A stretch of DNA of 64,000 bases. Source: Variovorax sp. PBL-E5 (GTDB taxonomy: Bacteria > Pseudomonadota > Gammaproteobacteria > Burkholderiales > Burkholderiaceae_C). The translations under genes were made by a program, and so were the position numbers. Shown in pieces: positions 16,090 to 25,521 of this stretch (positions are counted from its first letter, which is position 1; each line of letters starts with the position of its first letter). The stretch lies in NCBI RefSeq assembly GCF_901827185.1, contig NZ_LR594671.1, positions 3,286,001 to 3,350,000 of the forward strand. The letters run 5' to 3'. The notes below the pieces were generated by a model. The model ran no database searches. It saw only the letters and a list, made by a program, of their open reading frames with translations, and was not told where the DNA came from.

Positions 16090-17955
16090 GTGAGCGCCCT
16101 CCCCTCCCTGTCGTCCGCAGCCAACCGCCGCCCGATCCGCGACCTGCCCGACGAACTGATCAGCCAGATCGCAGCCGGCGAGGTCGTCGAGCGGCCCGCG
16201 TCGGTGGTACGCGAACTGCTCGACAACGCACTCGATGCCGGCGCGCGCCAGATCACGGTGCGCCTGTCGGCCGGCGGCGTGCGGCTGATCTCGGTGGAAG
16301 ACGACGGCGCCGGCTTGCCGCGCGACGAATTGCCGCTCGCGCTGCGCCGCCATGCGACCAGCAAGATCGCGAGCCTCGGCGATCTCGAGACCGTCGGCAC
16401 GATGGGCTTTCGCGGCGAGGCGCTGGCTGCCATCAATGCCATCGCCGAGCTCAGCCTGCTGTCGCGCTTCGAGGGCGCCGATTCGGCCTTCGCGCTCGAC
16501 GGCCGCACCGGCGAGCTGCAGCCGGTGGCACGGGCGACCGGCACCACAGTCGAGGTGCGCGAGCTCTTCTTCGCGACGCCCGCGCGGCGCAAGTTCCTGA
16601 AGACCGATGCCACCGAACTCGCGCATTGCATCGAGGCCGTGCGCCGCCATGCACTGGCGCGGCCCGATGTCAGCTTCGCGGTCTGGCACGAAGGCCGGCT
16701 CGTCGAGCAATGGCGCGCGGCCGGTGAGCGCGACCGGCGCCTGGCCGATGCGCTGGGCGACGACTTCGTGGCGCAGAGCGTCGCGGTCGACCACGACAGC
16801 GGCCCGGTGCGCGTGAGCGGCCGTGCCGGCATTCCCGATGCGGCACGCGCGCGCGGCGACCAGCAGTTCTTCTACGTCAACGGCCGTTTCGTGCGCGACA
16901 AGGTGCTGGCCCATGCCGTGCGCAGCGCCTACGAGGACGTGCTGCACGGCCAGCGCCAGCCGGTCTATGCGCTGTACCTGCAGATCGATCCGGCGCGGGT
17001 CGATGTCAACGTGCATCCGACCAAGATCGAGGTGCGCTTTCGCGATGGGCGCGAGGTGCACCAGGCGGTGCGCCATGCGATCGAGAATGCACTGGCCGCG
17101 CCGCGTGCGGGCGACGCCGCCACCACGCCGCCCGCGCCGTTCTTCAAGCCGCGAGAGCCCGCGTCGATGCCGGCATGGACGCAGCCTTCGATGCATTTCG
17201 CGGCCGAACGCGGCCTGGGCGATGCCGCGGCGATGTGGCCCGTCGACCGCCGCGAGACGCCCGTGGCACCGGCGCAGATCACGCCTGCGACCACTGGCAC
17301 GGTCACGCACGCGCAAGCGTCCGGCGACGCGCTCGCGACACCTGCATCGCATGCGACTGACAAAGCCGACGCATGGCCGCTCGGCCGCGCACTGGCCCAG
17401 CTGCAAGGCATCTACATCCTGGCCGAGAACAGCCAGGGCATGGTGATCGTCGACATGCATGCCGCGCACGAGCGCATCGTCTACGAGCGTCTGAAGACAC
17501 AGCTCGACGGCGCCGCGATCGGCAGCCAGCCGCTCCTGATCCCGGCCACCTTCGCCGCCACGCCGCAGGAAGTCGCGACGGCCGAGGCCTGCGCCGCGGT
17601 GCTGCCTTCGCTCGGCCTGGAGATCACGCCCTTCTCGCCGCGCACGCTGGCGGTGCGCGCCGTGCCCAGCACGCTGGCCGATGGCGATCCGGTCGAGCTC
17701 GCGCGCAGCGTGCTGGCCGAGCTCGCGAACCACGATGCGAGCACGGTGGTGCAGCGCGCCCAGAACGAATTGCTGTCGACCATGGCCTGCCACGGCGCGG
17801 TGCGCGCCAACCGCAAGCTGACCATCGACGAGATGAACGCGCTGCTGCGCCAGATGGAAGCCACCGAGCGCTCGGACCAATGCAACCATGGCCGGCCGAC
17901 CTGGCGCCAGGTGTCGCTGCGCGAACTCGACGCACTGTTCATGCGCGGCCGCTGA
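16090..17955 (+). CDS. mutL: DNA mismatch repair protein MutL
   Basis: A 621-residue MutL. The N-terminal GHKL ATPase has IAAGEVVERPASVVRELLDN (residues about 26-45, with Glu and Asn), EDDGAGL (about 75-81) and GFRGEAL (about 107-113). A proline- and alanine-rich linker leads to the C-terminal dimerisation domain. That domain carries the endonuclease metal motif DMHAAHERIVYE (455-466) with ACHGAVRANRK and CNHGRPTW, so this MutL is predicted to nick DNA, unlike E. coli MutL. The GTG start is supported by a TAGAAT box 6 nt upstream. It abuts a MITE-like repeat. Confidence 0.97.
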   Translation: MSALPSLSSAANRRPIRDLPDELISQIAAGEVVERPASVVRELLDNALDAGARQITVRLSAGGVRLISVEDDGAGLPRDELPLALRRHATSKIASLGDLETVGTMGFRGEALAAINAIAELSLLSRFEGADSAFALDGRTGELQPVARATGTTVEVRELFFATPARRKFLKTDATELAHCIEAVRRHALARPDVSFAVWHEGRLVEQWRAAGERDRRLADALGDDFVAQSVAVDHDSGPVRVSGRAGIPDAARARGDQQFFYVNGRFVRDKVLAHAVRSAYEDVLHGQRQPVYALYLQIDPARVDVNVHPTKIEVRFRDGREVHQAVRHAIENALAAPRAGDAATTPPAPFFKPREPASMPAWTQPSMHFAAERGLGDAAAMWPVDRRETPVAPAQITPATTGTVTHAQASGDALATPASHATDKADAWPLGRALAQLQGIYILAENSQGMVIVDMHAAHERIVYERLKTQLDGAAIGSQPLLIPATFAATPQEVATAEACAAVLPSLGLEITPFSPRTLAVRAVPSTLADGDPVELARSVLAELANHDASTVVQRAQNELLSTMACHGAVRANRKLTIDEMNALLRQMEATERSDQCNHGRPTWRQVSLRELDALFMRGR

Positions 17956-18114
17956 GGCGCGGGGCGCGCGCCAGGGCCTGCCAAATTCCGCACGCTCGGG
18001 CCGTCCGCCGCGAAAAGCGAGGGTTTTCAGGGGTCATCGACCGTCCGGGCACACACGTTGCATGTCGTCACGAGTTGAACTTTCGGATAGCCTCCCTGTC
18101 TCTCAGCGATCGTC

Positions 18115-19059
18115 ATGAAGTCCTGGTCCCTCTTCGCCTCTGCCATCACGCTGGTCACCCTGCTGGCCGGCGGTTGCGCGAGCCTCGACGAGCACCAGCG
18201 CGAGTGGATCTTCCAGCCCAGCGACCGCAGCTGGGGCAATTCGAAGGCCATGGCCGAGGGCATGCAGGACGAGTGGATCGATTTCAAGTCCTCGCTCACC
18301 GGCGAGCCCGTGCGCCTGCATGGCCTCTGGCTCGGCGACAAGCCCGAATCCGCGGACACGCCGGTGCTGCTGTTCCTGCACGGCGCCAAATACAACGTGG
18401 CCGGCTCCGCGCCGCGCATGCGTCGCATGCATGAGCTCGGTTTCTCGGTGCTGGCCATCGACTACCGCGGCTTCGGCAAGAGCACCAAGACGCTGCCTTC
18501 GGAAGATTCGGCGCGCGAGGACGCGCTCGCCGCCTGGACCTGGCTGGCGGCGCGCCATCCGCAACAGCGGCGTTACATCTTCGGCCATTCGCTCGGCGGC
18601 GCCATCGGCATCGACCTCGCCTCGCGCGTCAACGACGAAAGCGGCACCATCGTCGAGAGCACCTTCACCTCGATCGCCGACGTGGTGAGCAGCTTCAAGT
18701 GGGGCTGGCTGCCCTTTCGCCCCTTCATCACACAGCGTTTCGACGCCATCGACAAGGTGAAGGACATCGGCGCGCCGCTGCTGGTGGTGCATGGCACGGC
18801 CGATGCCCTCATCAACCCCACGCTCGGGCGCAAGCTCTACGACGCGGCCACGGTGCCCAAGATGTTCGTGCTGGTGCAGGGCGGCTCGCACTACGACGCC
18901 AACTCGATCGGCCAGGCGCAGTACCGCGCGGCGCTGTCGCAGCTGTTCCGCATGAAGGAGCCGCCCGACGCGACGGCCGCCAGCGAACCGCCTGCCGCGT
19001 CCTCGCTGCCCGCGCCCAGCCGCACGGCGGCCCGTCCGTCCGCGCCGCAACCCATCTGA
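18115..19059 (+). CDS. Alpha/beta-hydrolase lipoprotein
   Basis: A 314-residue alpha/beta hydrolase related to the BEM46/serine aminopeptidase group. The signal peptide ends LLAGGC (Cys about residue 22), so it is probably a lipoprotein facing the periplasm. The oxyanion region is FLHGAKYN (about 94-101), the nucleophile elbow GHSLGG (about 163-168), the acid Asp in HGTADALI (about 230) and the base His in GGSHYD (about 263). The C-terminal 45 residues are a disordered Pro/Ala/Ser tail. It sits between mutL and miaA, where hydrolases are not part of the canonical cluster. Confidence 0.88.
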   Translation: MKSWSLFASAITLVTLLAGGCASLDEHQREWIFQPSDRSWGNSKAMAEGMQDEWIDFKSSLTGEPVRLHGLWLGDKPESADTPVLLFLHGAKYNVAGSAPRMRRMHELGFSVLAIDYRGFGKSTKTLPSEDSAREDALAAWTWLAARHPQQRRYIFGHSLGGAIGIDLASRVNDESGTIVESTFTSIADVVSSFKWGWLPFRPFITQRFDAIDKVKDIGAPLLVVHGTADALINPTLGRKLYDAATVPKMFVLVQGGSHYDANSIGQAQYRAALSQLFRMKEPPDATAASEPPAASSLPAPSRTAARPSAPQPI

Positions 19060-19106
19060 GCAACGACGGCGCGGAACGCGCCACGGGCTTTGTTACCCTT
19101 GGGCGC

Positions 19107-20072
19107 ATGCCGCCTCATCGCCCCATCGGCCCTCGCGCCGAACACGGCCCCCTCCTTCGCTACGTGGCGCTGGCCGGCCCCACCGCCTCCGGCAAGACCG
19201 CGGCCGCCCTGGCAATCGCGCGCACGCGGCCGGTCGAGATCGTCAGCGTCGATTCGGCGCTGGTCTATCGCGGCATGGACATCGGCACCGCCAAGCCGAC
19301 TCCGGCCGAGCGCGCCGAAGTGCCGCACCACCTGATCGACATCCGCGATCCGCGCGATGCCTACAGCGCGGCCGCGTTCGTGCAGGACGCGACGCGCCTG
19401 ATCCGCGAGATCAACGCGCGCGGCAAGCTGCCGCTGTTGGTCGGCGGCACGATGCTCTACTTCAAGGCGCTGGCCGCCGGCATCGACGCCATGCCGGCGG
19501 CCGACCCGGCCGTGCGCCGGCAGCTCGACGCCGAAGCCGCGGCGCTCGGCTGGCCGGCGATGCATGCGCGGCTCGCACAGGTCGATGCGGCCAGCGCCGC
19601 ACGGCTGGCGCCCAACGACAGCCAGCGCATCCAGCGTGCGCTCGAGGTCTGGCATGCGAGCGGCCGGCCGCTGTCGAGTTTTCATGCGGACACCGGCGCG
19701 ACCGGCATGCCCGCCGCGGCGCTTCTGTCGCTCGAGCCGACCGAGCGCGCATGGCTGCACGCACGCATCGAGGCGCGTTTCGACACCATGCTCGCGGACG
19801 GCCTGGTGGCCGAGGTCCAGCGCCTGCGCGCGCGCGGCGACCTGTCGCCGGACCTGCCCTCGATGCGCTGCGTCGGCTATCGGCAGACCTGGGAAGCGCT
19901 CGATGGCGCATGGCCCATCGCCGAACTGCGCGAGCGCGGCATTGCCGCCACACGCCAGCTCGCCAAGCGGCAGATCACCTGGCTGCGCAGCATGCCGCAG
20001 CGGCGCGTGATCGCCGCCGAGGCACTGGACGCGATCGCGCGCGCCGTGCAGCAGGTGGGCGGGATCACATGA
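19107..20072 (+). CDS. miaA: tRNA dimethylallyltransferase MiaA
   Basis: A 321-residue enzyme that transfers a dimethylallyl group to A37 of tRNAs reading UNN codons, the first step of ms2i6A synthesis. The P-loop is [16 protein letters not shown] (about residues 21-36). [16 protein letters not shown] (about 49-64) and the IDIRDP segment carry catalytic and substrate residues. RQITWLR closes the tRNA-binding part, and MRCVGYRQ is intact. There is no Shine-Dalgarno. A TACCCT box sits 7 nt before the ATG. It is followed 19 nt later by an ABC ATPase gene and not by hfq. Confidence 0.96.
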   Translation: MPPHRPIGPRAEHGPLLRYVALAGPTASGKTAAALAIARTRPVEIVSVDSALVYRGMDIGTAKPTPAERAEVPHHLIDIRDPRDAYSAAAFVQDATRLIREINARGKLPLLVGGTMLYFKALAAGIDAMPAADPAVRRQLDAEAAALGWPAMHARLAQVDAASAARLAPNDSQRIQRALEVWHASGRPLSSFHADTGATGMPAAALLSLEPTERAWLHARIEARFDTMLADGLVAEVQRLRARGDLSPDLPSMRCVGYRQTWEALDGAWPIAELRERGIAATRQLAKRQITWLRSMPQRRVIAAEALDAIARAVQQVGGIT

Positions 20073-20091
20073 GCGCGGCACGGGGCTTTCG

Positions 20092-20748
20092 ATGAGCCTG
20101 CGCATCGCCGACCTCGCCAAGCACTACGGCGACGTGCCCGTGTTCGAGCACGTGTCGATCGAGGTCGCCGCGGGCGAGTTCATCGCCATCGTCGGCGAAT
20201 CGGGCGTCGGCAAGTCGACGCTGCTCAACTGCATGGCCGGCCTCGACAGCTGGGATGCGGGCCATGTCGTGCACGACGGCACCGACATCGGCGCGCTCGA
20301 TGCCGAGGCGCGTGCGCTGTGGCGACGCAGGCATGTGGGCTTCGTGTTCCAGGCCTTCCACGTGCTGCCGCATCTGGACGTGGCGCAGAACGTCGCGCTG
20401 CCGCTGATGCTGCTCGGGCAGAGCGGCTCGGCCTGCGATGCACGCGTCGCGCAGATGCTCGAAGCGACCGGACTCGGCGGCCTCGGCGCGCGGCTGCCGC
20501 AGCAGTTGAGCGGCGGCCAGTTGCAGCGGGTCGCGATCGCGCGTGCGCTGGCGCACCGGCCCGCGCTGCTGCTGGCCGACGAGCCGACTGGCAACCTCGA
20601 TCCGGGCACCGCGGCGCGCGTGATGGACGTGCTGCTGGCGCAGACGCGCGAGCACGGCGCCTCGCTGGTGCTGGTCACCCATTCGGAAGCGGCGGCCGCG
20701 CGCGCGGACCGCGTGCTGCATCTGGGCGCCGAGGGCATCCGCGCCTGA
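20092..20748 (+). CDS. LolD/MacB-type ABC transporter ATPase (orphan)
   Basis: A 218-residue stand-alone ABC ATPase of the LolD/MacB class. Walker A is GESGVGKST (about 38-46), the Q-loop is FVFQAF, the signature LSGGQLQR (about 139-146), Walker B LLLADEPTGNLD (about 161-172) and the H-switch VTHSEAA. This class pairs with FtsX-like permeases that extract or move lipids and lipoproteins. No permease is adjacent. An FtsX-type permease lies 13.5 kb downstream at 34250 and is the best candidate partner. It follows miaA by 19 nt and ends 6 nt from the convergent LysR gene. Confidence 0.93.
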   Translation: MSLRIADLAKHYGDVPVFEHVSIEVAAGEFIAIVGESGVGKSTLLNCMAGLDSWDAGHVVHDGTDIGALDAEARALWRRRHVGFVFQAFHVLPHLDVAQNVALPLMLLGQSGSACDARVAQMLEATGLGGLGARLPQQLSGGQLQRVAIARALAHRPALLLADEPTGNLDPGTAARVMDVLLAQTREHGASLVLVTHSEAAAARADRVLHLGAEGIRA

Positions 20749-20754
20749 CTGCAT

Positions 20755-21672
20755 TCAATCGACGGCCGCTCCCGTGAGTTGCGGCGCCTGCAGTACGGCC
20801 AGTTCCTCGACCGCGAGCGATAGAAAATTCTGGCCCAGCTGCGACAACGGCCGATTGACGTTGCTGACGCTGTAGATCGCGAACGTCGGCGCACCGGGCA
20901 CCTCGACCAGGGCCAGCTCCTCCGACCGATGGGCGCGCGCCGACAGGTCATCGACGAACGCGATCCCGGCACCCGTCGCCGCCATCGCGCAGGCCGCGTA
21001 GCCCGAGCGCACTTCGACGCCGACCTGGCGCGCGATGCCGTGCTGATCCAGCCAGTGGTCGATGAGGCGGCTCTGCGGTGCCTCCGGGCTGTAGACCACC
21101 AGCCGCTGCCGCAACGCCGCGGCCAGATCAAGGGGTTGCGACGCCGCCAGTGGATGCTGCTTCGGCATTGCGCACAGCACGCGCCAGCGGCCGATCTCGC
21201 GCACGTCGAGCACCGGATGGTCCAGTGGTGCGCTGGAGATGGCCACGTCGGCCTCCTCGGCCACCAGCAGCTTGACGATCTCGCGCGTCGGCAAGGTCTC
21301 GAAGAAGACCTTCGATTGCGCGAAGCGTTCGAGCAGCCGGGCCGTGGTGCGCGGCACCAGCTGCAGCGCGGCATTCGCGCTGGCCAGCACGCGCAGCGTG
21401 GCATGGTCGCCAAAGCGCAGATGCGCCGCGACGTCCTGCACGTGGTGCATGCCGCGGTAGACCTTCTCGACCTCGGCATGCAGCGTATGCGCCTCGGGCG
21501 TGGCGACCAGACGACCGTTGCGCCGCTCGAACAGCGCCACGCCGAGCTGAAGTTCGAAATGCCGGATGAGCCGGCTCACGCCGGGCTGCGAGACATGCAG
21601 CAGGCGGGCCGCGTTGGTGGTCGAGCCGGTGGTCATCACTGCGCGGAAGACCTCGATCTGGCGCAGGTTCAT
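20755..21672 (-). CDS. LysR-family regulator, module 1
   Basis: A 305-residue LysR regulator. The winged HTH covers residues about 2-60 (LRQIEVFRAVMTTGSTTNAA, LHVSQPGVSRLI) and the periplasmic-binding-like effector domain about 90-300. It is divergent from a Bug receptor plus FAD oxidoreductase pair, which it most likely activates in response to their substrate. It is a clear paralogue of the LysR at 26512-27417, sharing the same start (MNLRQIEVFRAVM), LLHVSQPG and the AACAMAATGAG effector segment. Confidence 0.95.
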   Translation of the reverse strand: MNLRQIEVFRAVMTTGSTTNAARLLHVSQPGVSRLIRHFELQLGVALFERRNGRLVATPEAHTLHAEVEKVYRGMHHVQDVAAHLRFGDHATLRVLASANAALQLVPRTTARLLERFAQSKVFFETLPTREIVKLLVAEEADVAISSAPLDHPVLDVREIGRWRVLCAMPKQHPLAASQPLDLAAALRQRLVVYSPEAPQSRLIDHWLDQHGIARQVGVEVRSGYAACAMAATGAGIAFVDDLSARAHRSEELALVEVPGAPTFAIYSVSNVNRPLSQLGQNFLSLAVEELAVLQAPQLTGAAVD

Positions 21673-21702
21673 GGCGATGTCTCCAAAGCAGGAAGGCCAG
21701 GG

Positions 21703-21780
21703 ATAACCCGAGGCAAGAACATCATGTTATTCGCACGGGCGCGATTGGTATTGGATGGATGGCTTGCATCTTCCTAGCAT
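21703..21780 (+). promoter_or_regulatory. LysR operator and promoter of module 1
   Basis: ATAAC (21703-21707) and GTTAT (21726-21730) form an inverted pair 18 nt apart. Downstream lies TTGGAT (21751-21756), an 18-nt spacer and TAGCAT (21775-21780). The GTTAT half-site starts exactly 25 nt before the -35, as in module 2, and both regions share TTGGTATTGGA. The -10 ends 8 nt before the ATG of the Bug gene. Confidence 0.65.
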
Positions 21781-21788
21781 CCGGGACC

Positions 21789-22769
21789 ATGAGACACATC
21801 GCACACCGACTGATCCGCGGACTCGTCGCCGCCACCGCCCTGCTCGCCTTTGCTGCGGCGCAGGCGCAGACCTATCCGACCAAGCCCGTGTCGCTGGTCG
21901 TCGGCTTCGCGCCCGGCGGCTCCGGCGACATCCTCGCGCGGCTGGTCGCGCAGAAGCTCGCGGTCGCGCTCGGCCAGCCGGTGATCGTCGACAACCGGCC
22001 CGGCGCCGGCGCCACCATCGCGACCTCGCTGGTCGCTGCCGCGCCCGCGGACGGCTACACGCTGCTGTTCGTGACCAGTGGCTTTCCCGGCAGCACGGCG
22101 CTCTATCCGAAACTGCGCTACGACACGGTGAAGAGCTTCGCGCCGGTGGCCAAGGTCGGCGCTTCGCCGGTCGTGGTGGTGGTGCCCGCGGCCTCGCCGT
22201 TTCGCAGCCTGGGCGACGTGATCGACGCGGCCCGCAAGACGCCCGGCAAGCTCAACTACGCAGCGGGCGGCGGCGGTGCGACCACCACCAGCCTGGCCGC
22301 CGAGTTCCTGAAGAGCGACGCGAAGATCGACATGCAGATGGTCCCCTACAAGGGCTCCGGTCCCGCGTTGACGGCACTGCTGGGCGGCGAGGTCGACCTC
22401 GGCTTCGACATTCCTTCGAGCGCGCTGCCCCAGATCGAGTCCGGCAAGCTGCGCGCGCTCGCCGTGACGACGAAGAAGCGCTCGCCGGTGCTGCCTGCCG
22501 TACCGACTGTTGCGGAACTCGCGGTGCCGGACTTCGAGGTGACCGGATGGTTCGGCATCCTCGCGCCGGCGGGCACGCCCGCACCGGTCGTCGCACGGTT
22601 GAACAAGGACGTGAATGCGGTGCTGGCCCAGCCCGAGGTCAGGGAACGGCTCGCCAGGCTCGGCGTCGAGCCGGGCGGCGGCATTCCGGCCGATTTCGGC
22701 CGGCTGATCGAGAGCGAGACGAAACGCTACGGCGATGCGATCCGGCGCCTTGGCCTGAAGCCGGAATAA
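21789..22769 (+). CDS. Bug-family receptor, module 1
   Basis: A 326-residue periplasmic Bug/TctC receptor. The start MRHIAHRLIRG gives a signal peptide cleaved near residue 27 (AAAQAQT). Family segments are VVGFAPGGSGDILARL (about 38-53) and VDNRPGAGATIA (about 71-82). It is followed after 10 nt by an FAD oxidoreductase on the same strand. LysR-Bug-oxidoreductase grouping suggests that the receptor senses or delivers the substrate of the enzyme. No transporter membrane subunits are linked. Confidence 0.94.
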   Translation: MRHIAHRLIRGLVAATALLAFAAAQAQTYPTKPVSLVVGFAPGGSGDILARLVAQKLAVALGQPVIVDNRPGAGATIATSLVAAAPADGYTLLFVTSGFPGSTALYPKLRYDTVKSFAPVAKVGASPVVVVVPAASPFRSLGDVIDAARKTPGKLNYAAGGGGATTTSLAAEFLKSDAKIDMQMVPYKGSGPALTALLGGEVDLGFDIPSSALPQIESGKLRALAVTTKKRSPVLPAVPTVAELAVPDFEVTGWFGILAPAGTPAPVVARLNKDVNAVLAQPEVRERLARLGVEPGGGIPADFGRLIESETKRYGDAIRRLGLKPE

Positions 22770-22779
22770 GGGCCACTGC

Positions 22780-24435
22780 GTGACAGCGCATGGCTCCGCC
22801 ATGGCCGCAGAACTGGCGGCCGACATGGTCGTGATCGGCGGCGGCCTCGGCGGCGTCTCCGCCACGCTGGCGGCTGCGCGGCTGGGCCGCACGGTGATCC
22901 TGGTCGAAGCGCTCGACTGGCTCGGCGGCCAGCTCACCGCGCAGGCCGTGCCGCCCGACGAGTACCCGTGGATCGAATCCGTGAGTGCGTCGCAAAGCTA
23001 TGCCGACTTGCGGCACGGCATCCGCGATCACTACCGCAGGCATCTTCCGCTCACCGAATCGGCGCGTGCCAATCCGCGCCTGAACCCCGGCCAAGGCAAC
23101 GTGAGCACGCTGTGCCATGAGCCCTGGGTCGCGGTGAAGGTGATCGACGAACTGCTCGCGCCGCACGTGGCTGCGGGCCGCGTCACCGTGCTGCGCGCGC
23201 ATCGTCTGCTCGACGCACAAGCGGACGGCGACCGGCTGCGCGCCGTGCGCGTGCACGACCTGGGATCGGACCGCATGCGGGTGCTCAGCGCACCGATGTT
23301 CATCGACGCGACCGAGATCGGCGACCTGCTCGAGATGGCGAAGGTCGAACACGTCTTCGGCGCCGAATCGCAGGCCCAGACGCAGGAGCTGCATGCGCTG
23401 GCCGAGGCCGATCCCTTCGACCAGCAGGCGATCACGTGGTGCCTGGCCTGCGACTACCTGCCCGGCGAAGACCACACGATCGACAAGCCTGCCGACTACG
23501 AACGCTTGCGCACGCTGCAGCTCGCCTGCTGGCCCGGCCCGCAGTTCAGCTGGACGCTGAGCGACTTCGTCACGCACCAGCCGCGCGAGCGGCCGCTGTT
23601 CGTCGGCGACACCGATGCCGAATCGCTCTACGATCTCTGGCACGCGCGGCGCATTGCGTGGCGCAAGAACTTCGAGCCCGGCCGCTATGCGAGCGACATC
23701 ACGCTGGCCAACTGGCCGCAGATGGACTATTGGGAGAAGCCGATCGTCGGCGTCTCGCCCGCGGCGCAGGCCGAGGCGCTCGAACAGGCGCGGCAGTTCA
23801 GCCTGGCCTTCTTCCACTGGATGCAGACCGAGGCGCCGCGCCACGATGGCGGCCAGGGCTACCCAGGCTTGCGCCTGCGCGGCGACGTGCTCGGCACGCC
23901 TGATGGCCTCGCCAAGCAGGCCTACTACCGCGAAGGCCGCCGCATCCAGGCCGAGTTCACCGTGCTGGAGCAGCACATCGGCGTGAAGGCGCGCCCGAGC
24001 CGTGACGGCGCCGAGCGCTTCCTCGACAGCGTGGGCATCGGCGCCTACCGCATCGACCTGCATCCGAGCACGCGCGGGCGCAACACGGTCGACATCGATG
24101 CGTTCCCGTTCCAGATTCCGCTCGGCGCGCTGCTGCCGGTGCGCGTCGACAACCTGCTGCCTGCCTGCAAGAACCTGGGCACGACGCGCATCACGAACGG
24201 TGCCTATCGCGAGCACGCGACGGAGTGGAGCATCGGAGAAGCCAGCGGCAGTCTGGCGGCGTTCGCGCTGGCACGCGGGCAGCCGCCGCGCGCCGTGCGT
24301 GCCGACGCCGCCTTGCTCGCGGATTTCCAGCGCGTGCTGGAAAAACAGGGCGTGCTGCTGGCCTGGCCGCACTTCGGCGCGCTGACGCCGACGCATCGCG
24401 TGGGCTACAGGCACGCGATCGGCGATCGCTCCTAG
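22780..24435 (+). CDS. FAD-dependent oxidoreductase, module 1
   Basis: A 551-residue protein of the FAD_oxidored (PF12831-like) family. The dinucleotide fold is VVIGGGLGGVSATLAAARLG (about residues 17-36) with the acidic end of strand 2 in VEALDWLGGQ, and FIDATEIGDLLE is the usual later FAD contact. The C-terminus closes with a second FAD region (ACKNLGTTRITNG, about 462-474). Members oxidise carboxylates or C-N/C-O bonds in catabolism, and the substrate is unknown. The start is GTG, with an ATG seven codons later as an alternative. It is co-transcribed with the Bug gene. Confidence 0.88.
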   Translation: MTAHGSAMAAELAADMVVIGGGLGGVSATLAAARLGRTVILVEALDWLGGQLTAQAVPPDEYPWIESVSASQSYADLRHGIRDHYRRHLPLTESARANPRLNPGQGNVSTLCHEPWVAVKVIDELLAPHVAAGRVTVLRAHRLLDAQADGDRLRAVRVHDLGSDRMRVLSAPMFIDATEIGDLLEMAKVEHVFGAESQAQTQELHALAEADPFDQQAITWCLACDYLPGEDHTIDKPADYERLRTLQLACWPGPQFSWTLSDFVTHQPRERPLFVGDTDAESLYDLWHARRIAWRKNFEPGRYASDITLANWPQMDYWEKPIVGVSPAAQAEALEQARQFSLAFFHWMQTEAPRHDGGQGYPGLRLRGDVLGTPDGLAKQAYYREGRRIQAEFTVLEQHIGVKARPSRDGAERFLDSVGIGAYRIDLHPSTRGRNTVDIDAFPFQIPLGALLPVRVDNLLPACKNLGTTRITNGAYREHATEWSIGEASGSLAAFALARGQPPRAVRADAALLADFQRVLEKQGVLLAWPHFGALTPTHRVGYRHAIGDRS

Positions 24436-24473
24436 CAGGTCATCGGCGCCGGACTTCATCGCCCGCCACCGGA

Positions 24474-24502
24474 TTGCCGCAGCACGGCACGGCCGATATA
24501 CT
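24474..24502 (+). promoter_or_regulatory. Sigma-70-type promoter of the fluoride unit
   Basis: TTGCCG (24474-24479), a 17-nt spacer and TATACT (24497-24502) make one of the best promoter matches in the window. Transcription would start about 24509, just before the riboswitch. Confidence 0.75.
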
Positions 24503-24512
24503 GGCCCGCATC

Positions 24513-24588
24513 GGAGATGGCATTCCTCCGTGAACCGCCCACTCGGGCTGATGATGCCTACCCAGGTCCGGGCGGACCGGCGTAGGCA
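24513..24588 (+). ncRNA. Fluoride riboswitch (crcB motif) with alternative hairpin
   Basis: Positions 24513-24561 match the fluoride aptamer. A GGAG...CTCC stem encloses ATGGCATT, followed by GTGAACC, a GCCC-ACTC-GGGC hairpin, then the conserved CTGATGATGCCTAC. The loop GGCAT can pair with ATGCC to form the pseudoknot that holds fluoride and magnesium. The 3' strand TGCCTAC (24555-24561) is also fully complementary to GTAGGCA (24582-24588), giving a mutually exclusive hairpin. No U-tract follows, so control may be translational or Rho-dependent. Confidence 0.9.
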
Positions 24589-24654
24589 TTGCTGCAGCGC
24601 ACATCGCGCGCCTTTGCCGCACCGGTCGTTCCGGCCCCTCGACAAAGGAACGAC

Positions 24655-25044
24655 ATGAGCGGCTTTTCCATGATTGCGGTCTTCGGCGGCGCCGGCCTGG
24701 GCGCATTGCTGCGCTGGTGGCTCGGCGGATGGCTCAACCCGATCTTTCCGACCATTCCGCTGGGCACGCTGGCCGCCAACCTGATCGGTGGTCTGCTCGT
24801 CGGCATCGCCAGCGCCTTCTTCACGCACAACGCCGGCCTCGCGCCCGAATGGCGGCTCCTGATCATCACGGGCTTCATGGGTGGATTGACGACCTTCTCC
24901 ACCTTCTCGGTCGAGGTCGTCACACTGATCGGACGGCAGGAGCACTGGTGGGCATTGGGTGCGGCGAGCGTGCATCTCGTCGGCTCGCTGATCCTCACCG
25001 GCATCGGCATCCTGATCGCCAATGCGCTCTTCGTCAGGACCTGA
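24655..25044 (+). CDS. crcB: Fluoride channel CrcB/Fluc
   Basis: A 129-residue four-helix membrane protein that exports fluoride as a dual-topology dimer. Family residues are visible: ALLRWWLG near the N-terminus, [14 protein letters not shown] (about 38-51) with the conserved Asn, and [15 protein letters not shown] (about 74-88), whose Phe-box and TTFS segment line the pore and central sodium site. It lies about 65 nt behind the fluoride riboswitch, so it is fluoride-induced. A DUF190 gene follows 44 nt later. Confidence 0.97.
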   Translation: MSGFSMIAVFGGAGLGALLRWWLGGWLNPIFPTIPLGTLAANLIGGLLVGIASAFFTHNAGLAPEWRLLIITGFMGGLTTFSTFSVEVVTLIGRQEHWWALGAASVHLVGSLILTGIGILIANALFVRT

Positions 25045-25088
25045 CCCCATCGAATCGATTCGAATCGACCGCGCCGAAGGAGGCCGCC

Positions 25089-25415
25089 ATGCAAGGCATC
25101 TATCTCAAGTTCTACGTCCAGGAAAGCCGCCGCCACCACGGCATCCTCGCCTATGAATGGCTGCTCGAGGAAGCCAGGAAGTTCGGCATCCATGGCGGTT
25201 CGGCCTTTCGCGCCATCGCCGGCTATGGCCGCCATGGCAGGCTGCACGAGGAGCATTTCTTCGAGCTCGCGGGCGATCTGTCGGTGGAGGTCGGTTTCGC
25301 GCTGAGCGAGCAGGAGGCGCAAGCCTTTCTCGCCCATCTGGACAGCGAGAAGCTCAAGCTCTTCTACATCAGGGTGCCGCTGGAGATGGGGGTCGTCGGA
25401 GGCGAGCCAAGCTGA
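25089..25415 (+). CDS. DUF190 domain protein
   Basis: A 108-residue small soluble alpha/beta protein of the DUF190 family, whose fold resembles the PII signalling group. YVQESRRHHG (about residues 9-18), FGIHGGSAFRAIAGYG (about 33-48) and the C-terminal EMGVV segment are conserved landmarks. DUF190 genes often accompany crcB, which supports an accessory or regulatory role in fluoride export, but no activity is established. An AAGGAGG ribosome site precedes the ATG. Confidence 0.92.
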   Translation: MQGIYLKFYVQESRRHHGILAYEWLLEEARKFGIHGGSAFRAIAGYGRHGRLHEEHFFELAGDLSVEVGFALSEQEAQAFLAHLDSEKLKLFYIRVPLEMGVVGGEPS

Positions 25416-25521
25416 TCGATCAGGGGCAATATTCATACTTGGTCGTGGATGCCATCGGCGGCGCGGTGGTGTGGTGGTGCGTGCCGAAAGCCTGCGAGCG
25501 AAACTTGAAAGGAGTCGCGCC

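Noticed and set aside
24555..24588. Plain Rho-independent terminator behind the fluoride aptamer
   Set aside because: The hairpin is strong but is followed by TTGCTGCAGC and not by a T-tract, so it is described as an alternative structure and not listed as a terminator.
22639..25050. An 803-codon minus-strand open frame over the FAD oxidoreductase and crcB
   Set aside because: Arg/His/Gln/Ala-rich composition typical of an antisense shadow. It covers the fluoride riboswitch, crcB and the flavoprotein, all with strong motifs.
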